64,000 bases of DNA from Rhabditoides inermis (lineage: Eukaryota > Nematoda > Chromadorea > Rhabditida > Rhabditidae). Positions 45,201-56,553 of the stretch are shown here, piece by piece. The DNA lies in the NCBI GenBank assembly GCA_963966185.1, contig CAWZYM010000369.1, positions 442,001 to 506,000 of the forward strand. Reading direction: 5' to 3'. The translations under genes and the position numbers were made by a program. Positions within the stretch are counted from its first letter, which is position 1; every line of letters starts with the position of its first letter. The notes under the pieces are model-generated. The model saw only the letters and a program-made list of their open reading frames with translations. It was not told the origin of the DNA and did no database searches.

Positions 45201-46384
45201 GCAGCGCAGGTTGGGGCGCGGCGGAGAGAGGAATGGCCGGGTGAGTGTGTCTAGATGAGATATCAATACAATTGTAAATTATCTTTCAAAAGTACTTCCA
45301 AGTAAAAGTAGTTGGTTTGTACTGTTGTCTCAGTTGAGCAAAAGGACTGGCATGTTTTCAATGGAGACATGTGCCAACAAGCTCTCTCTCTCATACCAGT
45401 GCAAAGCGGCCATATTATAATGAACGCGTTTACAAAGTTGTGCAGTTATTATCTAAAAGCACAACTTCTGTTGTAACATAACACGTCGTCGTCGAATAAT
45501 GCTGAGAGCCTGTTTGCACATGTCTCCATTGAAAACATCTTTTTGCTCAACTGAGACAACAGTACAAACCAACTACTTTTACTTGGAAGTACTTTTGAAA
45601 GATAATATCTGTCCTTTTCTTAAGTTTTGTTTCACAAAATTACATTTTCATACACATTCGCGATTCGCTGCGAGGATACCGACGCGCACCCGCTATTCGC
45701 CTATCTCTCTCTCTCACTCACACACAGAGGGGGCGGGGCGAAAGCGATTGTCCGACGCCCGCCCGAGCGACCGACACCGATCTCAATCCGCACTCGAATG
45801 CGGACTCTCCGTATCTCGCTTCAAATTCAACCAAACTCAATACAACTTTCTATAACTCTATCGAATAGAGATGTGAATGCAATGTAACAGTGGAAATCAC
45901 TTCAAAATGAGGAAAAGTGCTTCATCCGGGAAAAGTCGTTTTTGAGCATTCTAGCGCGCGGGGACATCCAGTACAAACGAGAGGGCGCTGGCGCGCCCTC
46001 TCTAATTGTATTGTATCAATGTGTAGCTGAATTGGTGATAGGATCGTATAAGATCATCATTGTATCAATTTGATGTGATTGGGTGATAGTATCGTACTGA
46101 AACGTAGTAGTTGCGGGTTATTGAAAAATTGGAATGGTTGTATTCGGTTATTGACACGTATTTACAATAACAAGAAAATAACGCCCTCCCTTTCCAGTCT
46201 CCTCATGTGGACGAATCTGGCAGTGTGCTTGGAGCTGCTGGACTTTGCCCCAGTGTGGGACACATTCGACGCGCACTCGCTTTTCCACGCGGCAACTGTT
46301 CCTGTGCCAGTGGGGATGGCAAGGGTGCTGGAGATGATGGAGGAGGAGAGGAGGGGAGGGGAGGAGGGGTGGAAGGAGGTGTAG
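42213..46384 (+). CDS. PGAP3: Post-GPI attachment to proteins factor 3, copy 2
   Basis: Eleven exons: 42213-42310, 42663-42725, 42941-43061, 43204-43299, 43643-43734, 43978-44053, 44253-44326, 44548-44608, 45047-45135, 45196-45240, 46198-46384; 333 residues. All splice sites are canonical and the frame is open. Compared with copy 1, exon 4 is one codon shorter, exon 5 has two extra Ser codons, and a few residues differ (for example the Val/Met change in the last exon LLxWTN). The PQFHGKWPF, STVFHARD, DYAHN and DAHSLFH motifs are all retained, so it appears functional. Exons 6-9 with their introns are identical to copy 1. Confidence 0.93.
45277..46005 (-). mobile_element. GC-hairpin/terminal-palindrome element, copy C
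   Basis: About 729 bp in PGAP3 intron 10 of copy 2, in reverse orientation relative to 2067-2796. It is flanked by ATTGTA on both sides (45271-45276 and 46005-46010), consistent with a short target duplication. Copy 1 has no such element at this point. Confidence 0.85.
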
Positions 46385-47619
46385 AGGGGGAGGGGGAGGA
46401 GGAGGAGGAAGAGGAGGAGGAGGAGGAGGAGTAGGAGGAGAAGAGAGAGAAGTGTCTTTACTTGTTTCGGGTTTAGAACCAGACAGTTTTATGTGGACCC
46501 TCTTCTGGAAGTTGTATTTATGTGATATTTTCATAGGGATAAATTACATGTTTTGTGATTTGTTGAAGTTTCATCAGTAAAGAAGGTGTTTACTCTCACC
46601 AAACACAAAGGCTTCGAAGTCTTTGCCTCTCTTTGATTCTCCTCTCTAACTTTTGAGTCTCTTATCGGAAAGGAAGGTACAGTCTACGAGAATACGCGCT
46701 ATAAAGAGAGGCTACATTGATAAGAATAAAGTGGACAAAAATCCCAATGATTGACTGAATTTACACAAGTTATGATTCGCAGGCACATTGCTACTGTACT
46801 GTACGGTAGCAAGGTTTCAGCAAAACACCTGACGTAGAGAGGATTCGAACCCGCGACATGAACCAGCCGAACAGATTGCTAGGCGAATCTCTTACCGGTT
46901 GCGCCATAGAGACGATCAGTGCAATTTGCTAGTATTGAGACATCTAGTTGATTTGCGATCAATCAAAGCCTCAATGGCGCAGTCGGTTAGATGTTAACCT
47001 AGCAATCTGCAGACTGCGCTCTGTCGCAGGTTCGAGTCCTGCTACCGCTCGTGTTTTACTTTCATCCAAATTTGATTGTGCTCTTAGTTACCGTACCACC
47101 CGTTCGTGGTCTGTTCCCCCATGGGGGAGATGGTGGGTCTTTTAAATTTTTTGTCAATTTTACTATTTATTTTCAATTCCGGGCAAATCGTTGTTTGTCT
47201 CGCTATATTTCTACCTATCACCTGCTCTCAAACCGCCTCTCACTTTTTACTCACTGTTCACCCCCACTCTCTCGTTGCCGATAGCCAACAGAGACCGTCA
47301 CGAGTGACCCCACGTTTCCGGGATTCAGGGACTGTCTCGAGTTCCGTACTATTATCTAGTATTCCACTGTGATCTCAATGCATCTGTATGCACGTTGTCG
47401 AGAAGAGATTCTATATTTCAAATATGCAGATGAAATTCAATTTATTACCGACAGTAACATGGAAGCGTAACAAAATGAGTTCACTAAATGAATAAAGTCG
47501 ACAAGAAACGAAGACACTGATAAGGTGGCTTATAGAGACAAATTACCTCCTCTCCTCAACTAACCCTGTCCATCTCTCTCTCCTCTCCCTTCCCCTCCCC
47601 CCCCTCTCTCTCTCTCTCT
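46385..47619. other. Intergenic region between PGAP3 and Kelch genes (copy 2)
   Basis: Matches 24455-25440 except for the 0.45-kb tRNA-like insertion and the missing mariner-like element. A GGA-rich tract follows the PGAP3 stop (46385-46440). Confidence 0.6.
46735..47185. mobile_element. Insertion with two divergent tRNA-like heads, copy 2 only
   Basis: About 450 bp absent from copy 1 (site near 24775). It holds two related tRNA-like sequences pointing away from each other: 46831-46914 on minus (TGGCGCAACCGG A-box, GGGTTCGAATCC B-box) and 46967-47050 on plus (TGGCGCAGTCGG A-box, AGGTTCGAGTCC B-box). Both share CCTAGCAATCTG between the boxes. Their arms do not fold into a clean cloverleaf, so they look like tRNA-derived SINE heads rather than working tRNA genes. 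Confidence 0.7.
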
Positions 47620-50600
47620 CTATTTCTCGATGCGCAGCATCTCCACAGACCGCGCATCATCATAGCCACCACCAATCGCGTACACAACCTTAAAAGGGAT
47701 TTAAATTGAAAAAAGGAGGAAACAAAAACTCACATCATCGAGGATGACCATGGAGTGATTGAAGCGCTTCTTTAGAGAAGGAAGCTTGCTCCACGCGCCG
47801 TCGTGCAACATCTGAAAAAATCAAGTACTAACTTTTGGGACCATGATAACATTTATAATACTAACGAAAAAAAATATCTCACCATCACACCGTCCTTCAT
47901 GCCATTACAAAATCCACCGGAACAGATGAGACGGCCATCACACTCCAGCGTTGACGAGGATTCGTGATTGCCAAACTGTAAGAGTATAGGGTGCATGTAT
48001 TCAAATGTATTGTATTGCAATTGCAAGAGTGTTCAATTGAGACCAACTCACTTCAGATTGATAGATGCCAGTCCACTGATCGGCACAAGCATCGTACACT
48101 CGCATACCGCAAAAGCCGATTGTGGTGAGGCGATCGGCATAGAATATCAGTTGAACATCGTCTCCCACATCGGAAGATAGGTTGCACATCGGAGAGAACC
48201 CAGCCGCTGTAAGAAATGCGTAGAAATGGATTTGTGACAGGATGTAGGACGTTCCCTCCACTTTTGCAAGGTCCTCCACTTTTGCATGGTCCTCCACTAC
48301 CATGAACGATATCTCCACCGACCATGAACGATTTTTTTTCACTTTGCTATGACGTTCCCTCCACGTTTTAGAAAAGTGGAGAAATCGTTCATGGCAGTGG
48401 AGGAATCGTCCATTTTCACATATTCTAAAAATGTGGAGGAAACGTCCTACATCCCTGTGACAGGGAAAAACCCACCGGAATCGTTTGGATCAAATGTTTC
48501 CACCGTCAGAGAACCCTTCATGGCGACATAAATGAGGCCGTTGTGAACAGTCGCCGTTTCGAGATAGCCTCTCAAATAGAAACATGCAAAATAGACTCCA
48601 ATAGAAGCACATCTAACATCAACTAACTTGGAGCCTACTACTAGTGAACTAGTTCATGCCTAGTTAACTACAAATAAGGAGCTAGTAGGCTCCTCGGCGA
48701 GAAAACTTACCCTTGGTTCGAAGCTGAATAGATGACAGTCCACGAGTCAGAAGACGCATCATACTTCTCGACGGCGCGACTGGAAAGAAAACAACGTCAT
48801 ATCCCATTTGATATATTGGCATCTGATCGACTTGATATCCTAATATATAGAAAACGGCCTGTCCGTCCGTCTGTCTGTACTGTATGTAAGTGACGCTCAT
48901 GCGCCGCTTGTATAGCCCAGTCGCCGCCAGCGTGTGAGACGCGCCGAGTTTGCACTTTCAGCATGTGATTGCGAAATCATCTTCACTGACCGGAACGAGG
49001 AGCGCCGTAGGCGAGACTCCTACTGGTTACAAAAAAAAAATCCACTCACACAGCATTCTCCGCACCAACCGCGTAGAGGACATCTGCGACAACGCACAGC
49101 TTCCAGCGCAGATCAGTGGTGCGAGGCATGGCAACGTCTGTCCACGCACCTGCAATCATACAAAACATATCCATATTACGGTTATCGAGTGAACAAAAAC
49201 CTACCGCCAACAAGAGTGGCCGCGTTCTGTTCGCTGATACAGTAGATCTTGTCGTTGAAGACGACAGCAGAACAAGGGTTCCTGAAGGAAATCCATGAGT
49301 AGCAGTTAATATCATTCAATCAATCAATCATTTGATTGATAGCTCCCTCACATGTTGTGATCCAGCTCCGGTCCCTCCTCCCACTGCTCAGCCACTTTCC
49401 ATTCACCGCGCGGTCGGGAAGCCGACGCTGGGAAGTGCTTCTTCGCCAGATCCTAAACAGCAAACATTGCGAAATGAATTAGACAGTCTGCAAGTATGCA
49501 CATCTACGATCTGTGAAATGGAAAAGAATTGTACTCACGATGACAGTGGCGTAGAAGATTCGGGAGCAGTCCTGATCATCGATCACCAGTGGTTCCTTGC
49601 CGACAGTGTCGAGTAGGAAATCCCTCTCCAAGTGGCAGAGACGAACCAGACGGAGCAGTCTGGAGCACGGAAACAAGTATGGTGTCTCCTCCCCTATCTC
49701 TCTCTCTCTCTCAAAAGCTGCGACCAAGCTTTTGCCGCTGAGGGATCATCGACGGATGCGGCCGGACTCACGTCATTTCTCTACTACCCGATATCAACTC
49801 CAAACTCTCCCAATGCCATACGATACGATTTGATTTAAGATAAAAAAAAATCTCTGCTCTCTTTCCACCAACTCACTCTGCCATGTCGCTCTTCCTGCTC
49901 GAATCAGCCTTCACCCAGTTGATGACTCCAGTGAACACACTCGACTCCTCACACATCAGGCGACGGTCTTGATTATCGGTTTATATGATGACAAAAAATG
50001 CGTACCTTTGAGTAGCAGCAGCAGATCGTCTTTGGCAAGGGCAACAAACGAGGGCAAGTCAACCAGGTCGCTGTAATACAGCATTTCGATCTCATGCGTC
50101 TCGTGCTCAGTTTTCGCACTGATTGTGAGCATATGACCGCTGACAGGGTCATTCCGGTTGGATGCAAAATGGCCAGCCATCAGTCATTCCGGACAAAAGT
50201 TGCGTCCCCGATCTCTGGATCAATTGGTAACAATGCAAGAGAACTCACTCCAGAGTGGTGCACGCCGTTTTCCAGGCCAGGTTGTGGATGTCATCGTAGG
50301 AATAGTGCCTTGCGAACTGCCACATCTCGAGGCAGTTGGTGGCAGTGATGTTGGACATGATGAACCTACATAGGATACGTTACCACGAAACAAACCGAGC
50401 TTCATACTTGTGACACTGCTCCTTGAGATCGTCCAAATGAAGATAGGCAGCTTCCGGGAGGAGACGTGACGCATTCGACTCGTCTAGAAACACCAGGTGG
50501 TACGAGATGGGCAGCACTCACGGATCTCCAGGTCGTAGGTGTACATGTACTCCAACAGTTGGTCCACAACATCCGCGTCCATGTCCTAGTCATATGACTA

Positions 50601-51072
50601 TTGATTATGTATATCATCAACATCAGCAAACTCACGAGGTTCACTTCGCCGACAACAGCCTCCTTGAACTCCGAGTTGAACATGATCTTGAAATGCGGAG
50701 ATGCCGCAGCCAGAACATTCATGTGGGCCATGAACTGAAAACAACGAATACTAGGAAGTGTATTTTTTTTAGAAATTGCGAGAAGCACACTTCATCTGTT
50801 GATGTAGCTGTTGTCTGAGTAGCACTAAACTCCTACAACCTACAACGCGTCAAATCCCCAATCACAGTCCGTGCCCTCCAGCCCACCTCGCACCCCCTTT
50901 CCCCGTTGTCCGTGTTGCGGGAGACGATATTCACATCGCACATCTCACCGTCACTGTAACGTATTCATTATTGATTGTATTTCAATCAATACAATCAATA
51001 ATCCATGACTCACCTTCGCATCGCATTGAGCAGCGAGTGGAATTCGGCGCACGCAGCCGAAGCGACACCCAT
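47620..51072 (-). CDS. BTB-BACK-Kelch protein, copy 2
   Basis: The same 18-exon structure as copy 1, starting at 51072 and stopping at 47620. All splice sites inspected are canonical, including the exon 13 donor (GGTAAGT near 48715) that is lost in copy 1. BTB (HMNVLAAASPHFKIMFNSEFKE), BACK and Kelch parts are preserved, with scattered substitutions such as FGNHESS for FGDHESS and IGGGYDDARSVEML for IGGCFAARSVEML. The latter is closer to a regular Kelch blade, so copy 2 may be the better-preserved gene. The expected role is substrate adaptor for a Cullin-3 ubiquitin ligase, by family. Confidence 0.88.
48235..48470. repeat. Small inverted/tandem repeat in a Kelch intron, copy 2
   Basis: Repeated CCTCCACTTTTGCA and GACGTTCCCTCCAC blocks on one side face complementary GTGGAGGAAACGTCCTACATCC on the other (48241-48456), forming a foldback. 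Copy 1 lacks this stretch, so it is another copy-specific insertion, roughly 230 bp. Confidence 0.7.
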
Positions 51073-51344
51073 CTGTAACCGCCTATTTACCACGCGATTG
51101 CGAATAGTCAATAAACACGAGTTAGGAGAGTATTTTGCTGGAGAGTATTTGCTGGATGACCTGGCCAGGCACACAAAAATAAGCGGAAAGACACAGTTAC
51201 ATTTATAGAGAACAGCGAAGTGAGGCGAGGGTTTGTACTCGCAACAACAAAAACGAATGTCTAAAACTGACGGAATGCCTAACTTTGATTGGAAGTCAAT
51301 ATCATGCACGGACGTGATATATTTCACACGTTGCCAAAACAAAT

Positions 51345-52762
51345 ACTCAGGCAAAGTCTCGAGCTCCCCGCGGGATTCCACTGTTTTTCGCAGCGCCCTC
51401 GCGTTACCCGCGGGCCTCCCGACAGTGCGCGGTCCTGCGCGGGGATCCCGCGGGAGGCGCGAAATGCAGATAGAACCCCGCGGGAAGGTTTCTGTTTTCG
51501 GGGATCCCGCGGGGCTTTCGAGGAAGTCCCGAACAATCTAACGGCGTCCTTTTCACATTTAAATTTTGCGCACATCGAAGTTCTGCGATTTTATTCATTT
51601 CATGTTTGTTTTGTTTATTTTGAAAATGTTTGTTGTTTTGTAGGTTTGTTGTATGCATATGGTGATCCGATAACACGGAGTGCTCCCGGCTGGCAGCAGT
51701 AGGCTGGTACAAGAAAATATGGAAGGTGCGTGCGCGTGCATGATAAGTTCGAATCTTGTAACATTATTCTTATTAAGATGCTGTCATCCTGACTTGGAAA
51801 CAGGCGGGGTGCATCGCGCTCGCCTCCCCGCATCGTCTGCCAAGAGGCTGACAGATAGCCCGCTGTCCTCTCCAGTGGAGTGTTCCGGAGAAGGGAGAAG
51901 GGAGAACCAAGACAGACACTGCTCGTCGACGACGTAGGCACGTAGAGGACTGTCATCCAGTTCATACTCGTCCAGTTCATGCTCGTCAAGGTGTGTGTCG
52001 AAAAGAACTTGTTTTTCGTACATCACTTTGTGTTTCAGGGAAAGTACGCTGTGCCGGAAGGAGGCGAGGCGAAGTGCAAGTGTTCTCGGCCCATGCCGAT
52101 CACTCCGCGCAGATCGAAAAGAGAAGGTACACGAAGAAGGTTGGTGGATGGAGGGGTGGTATGAATCACGATCAATCGCTCCAGCACAAGACATTCTTTT
52201 TTCCCGCCGCGCATCTGTCGAAGGGCTTCAAGGTGAACAGTTACGTCTCAAGGAACTCGTGCTTCACTTCATTCAGGTAGTGATTTGTCCATATCCATAT
52301 AGATTGATATTGATTGATTGGTTCAGTTCAACTTTGAGTCGAGCAGCAGGAGGAGTCCCAGTACAAGATCAAGCCCGACATCTTCGATCCAAGCTGAAGA
52401 ACAAGTTGTGCTCAAGAACAAGTCTTCGCCACCTCTCCAAATACTGTTATTTTGTGGTGCATTGATGTGTTACTTGTTTGTCGCTAATGAAATATGTTTT
52501 CTATATGGTCGTTGACGATGAATAACGAAAATACAGGAGAGAACTACAACAAAGAAGTGCCTGATCAGTAGGCTGATAATGCTCTGCGCGGTTCCCGCGG
52601 GACTGTTTCGCGGTTTTCGCGGGAATCCCGCGCGAACCGCGCAGTTATCGGGGCTCCCGCGGAGCGATCTCGCACCGCCCCGCGTTGTACCCGAGCGGAC
52701 CGCGCATGCTTCCCGCGGGAGCCGCCGATTCACCGCGCGGGGACCGCGAGGCTTGTCTTAGT
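51345..52762. mobile_element. 1.42-kb TIR element with exon-like cargo, copy 2 only
   Basis: Absent from copy 1, where flanking sequence joins at about 29494. Its ends are imperfect inverted repeats of about 30 bp (ACTCAGGCAAAGTCTCGAG and ACTAAGACAAGCCTCGCGG) and are rich in CCGCGGG. No target duplication can be resolved in the AAATAAAT site. The interior has exon-like blocks with splice signals on plus: one after TTTCAG at about 52039 (GKYAVPEGGEAKCKCSRPM) and one at 52326-52398 (frame ending SQYKIKPDIFDPS before TGA). No transposase is recognisable, so it may have captured host-gene fragments. Confidence 0.7.
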
Positions 52763-52883
52763 AAATTAATCGACAACATTTCGCAAATGTAGCACAAACC
52801 TCACTAACACGAAACCATGCACAACAAAATTAAGGACCAGAACAGGCACTTTTGTACTATTGTGCACTCTATTCACCGCAGGT

Positions 52884-53012
52884 TGGGGCGAGGAATGGCC
52901 GGGTGAGTATGAATACGACAATGGAATCAACTGAATTGGTGATATGATCGTATTGATGTGTAGCTGTGAGTTGATATTCATCATTGCCTAACTTATTATG
53001 ATTGAGTGCTGA
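52884..53012 (+). pseudogene. Fragment of PGAP3 exon 10 and intron 10, copy 2
   Basis: Counterpart of 29638-29770. It retains slightly more exon 10 sequence (GGTTGGGGCGAGG) before the same donor. Confidence 0.8.
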
Positions 53013-53368
53013 AACGGCACTAAAACCAACCAGCGCTGCCGCTGCCGCGCTGGTTGTAATTTCTTCCTGTTTACAAACTGAGGATCGCGAATTCAAGTAA
53101 CGGTACTCTCTCAAAATGTTGTCAACTTCATTCAACGGTTTTTATCAAAACAATTCACACATCAAATTATGATTCCATTTCAACTACACGTTCTCACTAC
53201 TATGTTCATCTCCGTGGACATCGTAGGCAACAGTGTGTCACCAGTGCAACTTTTTTACGAATATGCCAATTTGGTAGGATTATAAATGTTACAATGGTAG
53301 TGAGGTGTACAAGAGCCCACTGGGCAGTGAAAATCCGAAATGATTCGATCGACCACCCCGCTCTACTT

Positions 53369-53740
53369 CTAGCAGCTCTTTTCGTCGCCGCAACAGCACC
53401 GGAGAGATTTCGATATATTATCCTGTTTCACACGATGACGATCAAATGATTTGAGGTGGTCCCGTCTCCCAGCAGCGTGCGACACTTGGGCAGGACTTGG
53501 GCAGCCGACATCTCTCGCCCTCATCTGCTCCTGAATCTCCTGCTGCCGCTCCTGAATCATCGTCAGCTGCTCTCGATTCGCTCTCGCCTGCTCCTGAATT
53601 GCCTTCTGTTCCTCAACCGTGTCCTGCTGCTTCTGAGTCGTCGTCAGCTGTCCCTGAACCGTCTCCTGCAGCTCCCGCCGCTGCTCCCGACAGCTCCGAT
53701 GGATACTCTCTTGATCCCCATTGTTCCCGGAGCCAGGCTC
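53369..53740 (-). CDS. Coiled-coil terminal exon of an unidentified gene, copy 2
   Basis: Same acceptor and coiled-coil region as 30181-30501, with RRELQETVQGQLTTTQKQQ and REQLTMIQERQQEIQEQM. A small indel after the coiled coil shifts the frame, so the last 40 or so residues differ (ending CCCGDEKSC) and the stop lies at 53369. One of the two C-termini must be derived. A long GA microsatellite (53800-53997) lies on the 5' side in the gene's sense. Confidence 0.5.
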   Translation of the reverse strand, partial: EPGSGNNGDQESIHRSCREQRRELQETVQGQLTTTQKQQDTVEEQKAIQEQARANREQLTMIQERQQEIQEQMRARDVGCPSPAQVSHAAGRRDHLKSFDRHRVKQDNISKSLRCCCGDEKSC

Positions 53741-53816
53741 CTGTCGTATACACGGAAATCATTCCGATCGATGATGGAGTGATCTATGTGCAAGTGGAGG
53801 GAGGGAGGGAGGGAGG

Positions 53817-53873
<57 letters not shown>

Positions 53874-54082
53874 AGAGCGAAAGGAGTAGGAGAGATTGGA
53901 GAGAGAGAGTGAAAAGGAGAGAGAGAGAGAGAGAGAAAGCGAGAGAGAAAGAGAAAGGAGAGAGAGAGAGAGAGAAAGGAGAGAGAGGGAAGATAGGAGA
54001 GGAAGGTAGGAGAGCAGCGCCACTTACGGGCCCTTGGCTGAAGAACGACAGTAGCGCCATGCGCTGTCCTGCTCAAACTTGA

Positions 54083-54560
54083 CGCGCGGTGGAAAAGGGG
54101 AAAGAAGCGCCAAATGCTTTTGACTAGTTAAATCGCGCGATGCATTTCATATCTTTCAGTTATTCATGTATGTTGTCTATATGACAAGCTTACGCAAAAT
54201 CAAAATCACTTCACGTATTGTTCTGTATCATCTAAACTGCTATTGTTGAGTTTTTATGTTTTGTGTCCGCCAATCATAAAGTAGCCGAGTGAAGAACATA
54301 TAAACGAGTAAAAACGGTTGTCCCTATCATCTATTCAAATACAATATTTCCTATTTACAAGAAATATTCTGTTTGAAGCGTACGTATTTAATGTTTTCAT
54401 AATATTTCAATGAAATAAAAAATGCATATTGAAGGTTTTTTTAATACTAACATCTAGCACATCAGAGAATCAAACACGAACACATAACTAATGTATTGTA
54501 TGTAGTTGTAGTCATAAGATAAACTCGAATCGTACTACACTAAAACTTATATTCATACTC
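54083..54560. mobile_element. 478-bp insertion with 5-bp target duplication, copy 2 only
   Basis: CTTGA flanks both ends (54078-54082 and 54561-54565); copy 1 has a single CTTGA at the uninterrupted site (about 30748). No inverted termini are visible. The interior is AT-rich and without coding capacity, so the class is undetermined. Confidence 0.75.
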
Positions 54561-54663
54561 CTTGAATATGCGCGCAACTTGAAACGTGGCGCTCTCAGCG
54601 GGGCCAGGGACAGGAGCGCCATTCCAGGCGACATCCCAAAAGTCGCGCTCCTCTCCTATCTCC

Positions 54664-54708
<45 letters not shown>

Positions 54709-54745
54709 GAGGAAGAGAGAGGGAGAGAGGGTTATGACGTCACTT

Positions 54746-54825
54746 TCAGAAGCGAACTTCATCATCGGTAACGCGCTCAGTGGCATCTTCAACTTTCTTC
54801 ATGTAGTCCCCGCGTTTTTCGGACT
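54746..54825 (-). CDS. Exon-like block of an unidentified gene, copy 2
   Basis: Follows a TTGAATTTTTTAG acceptor and reads SEKRGDYMKKVEDATERVTDDEVRF to TGA at 54746. Copy 1 (30884-30950) keeps the frame (KKV/KEV, ATE/AAE) but its acceptor region is rearranged and has no AG. It may be the last exon of the candidate gene at 55140-56005, but I could not establish the joining phase. Confidence 0.4.
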
Positions 54826-55139
54826 CTAAAAAATTCAATAAAGAAGTCAATAATCAATGATAGTTGTTCATATTCACCGTATGGCATAATGTGGTATAAT
54901 ACACGTGTTTACATATTGCTACAACCTGAACAATATGCTTGCGCGCCAATTATGCTCTTGGAGAGAGAGAGAGAGCGCTCTGTCTCCCTATCCCGTGGAG
55001 TTACTATTTGTGGACTGCAAAGAAAGGAAAGGAACATCCGAAGCTCCACGGTCACCTAAATTCTATATTGAAATCTAATTCTAATAGATTCTAGTTAAGA
55101 AATCGAATGAATATCGAATGATTATCGATCTACTATCGA

Positions 55140-56005
55140 CCTTCCACCCTACCATCCCCGTAGCTGAAATGTGTTTTACCCAGCGCTTACCCCTTGTAGC
55201 GTATCGTACGCAAGTTGTATAGTAAGAAACTAACGATTCTGGATAAATTAGTGATTGATTGATTGATTTGCAAATCGGAACAGTCGAGAAAACCGGCAAA
55301 TGACAACCAAAAATCGCAATATAGTAGCGTAGTTTGATGATGTCGCTGAAAAACCATGCACCGTACCCACTATCACATCGTTGCAGTCATGCACCGTACC
55401 CACTATCGAATTGAAAGTACCGTACCTTGACCCGCGATTCGAAGATGAGCATCTTCTCTCCCCGCGTCGACACAACGAAGACCTGTAACGTACACCCCAA
55501 CAAAGCCATCCATTCAGAAAAAGACACATGGATACTCACTCGAAGAAAGTGCAGAAAGAAGCACGGAGAGAAGAGATGCGATCGAATCAAGAGAACCTGA
55601 AAGTATGGAATATGTACATCCACTGTCAACCCTCATTCATTCATTCAAGTTTGAACAATCGTCAAAAACACTTTCTCCATTCAATTCAATCATTTTTCAC
55701 ACAAACACTTTCTCCACTTTTGTATAATTATACAATGTACGTTTACTATCGAAAATCACATTAATTATTTTACAGTAGTACCAACGTTATAGTACAGTAG
55801 TACCAACGCAGGAAATGGCGCGATAATTTCGAGAAAATACAAAAAAAATCGGTTGCACAACCATTCAGCGTATATTTCAGACTATTAAATAGTAATTCTA
55901 CATACAAAACACTGATCAAATGTGAGTGGCCGACCTGTTGTTGTTGTGATAGAGGGAAGAGAAGAAGAAGCTCAGACCGGCACTGCTCCAACTGCGGGAT
56001 ATCTA
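55140..56005 (-). CDS. Candidate minus-strand multi-exon gene, unidentified, copy 2
   Basis: Counterpart of 31422-32315 with the same splice sites. The second exon reads VLLIRSHLFSPCFFLHFLR, which shows that only this frame is open in both copies; the third exon VFVVSTRGEKMLIFESRVK is unchanged. Start exon and family unknown. Confidence 0.4.
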
Positions 56006-56049
56006 CAACAACAACAACAACAACATCGGGGACCGCTCATAGTGCAACA

Positions 56050-56553
56050 ATGTATACTTTGATGGAATGTGACACTGCTCACCTTGTGCGCACTTTTTTG
56101 CACGTGATCCTTCGTTGCTTCCTTGCTGAGGGGGTCATTTCGTGCGTCCTAGCGAAGCCGGCCGAGAGCTGCCATCTACACACGACCGACGCCGGCGACG
56201 GCCGACTGAAAACAAACGAGATCGACACAATCGAGAATCCGACACAAACAAATGCGTACGCATACAAAAAAGATGGAATAACCCGCCGTATCTCGATTGA
56301 GCCGCAACATCGTCAAACAGAGATGGTTATTGGACCTGCTACGTATTTGGATTATGGATGGATGTCGATCGATTATGAAATCTGCGTCATCTACGTCATA
56401 TATCTAAGCCAAACGCAAAACAATATAAGCCAAATACGGTTTCGAAAACAGATTCTGAACGAAAATTTGGCACGAACCGAGCGCGAGCGAGATGGAGCGA
56501 GAAATGATGCAGCGAAACCCGACAGGACGAAAGAAATAAAGACGAAGGAATAA
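56050..56553 (+). CDS. Unassigned open frame conserved in both copies (copy 2)
   Basis: Counterpart of 32360-32863; the same caution applies. Confidence 0.2.
   Translation: MYTLMECDTAHLVRTFLHVILRCFLAEGVISCVLAKPAESCHLHTTDAGDGRLKTNEIDTIENPTQTNAYAYKKDGITRRISIEPQHRQTEMVIGPATYLDYGWMSIDYEICVIYVIYLSQTQNNISQIRFRKQILNENLARTERERDGARNDAAKPDRTKEIKTKE

Noticed and set aside
46967..47050. Functional tRNA gene
   Set aside because: A- and B-boxes are good but stems do not pair cleanly and a related inverted copy lies alongside; more likely a SINE head.
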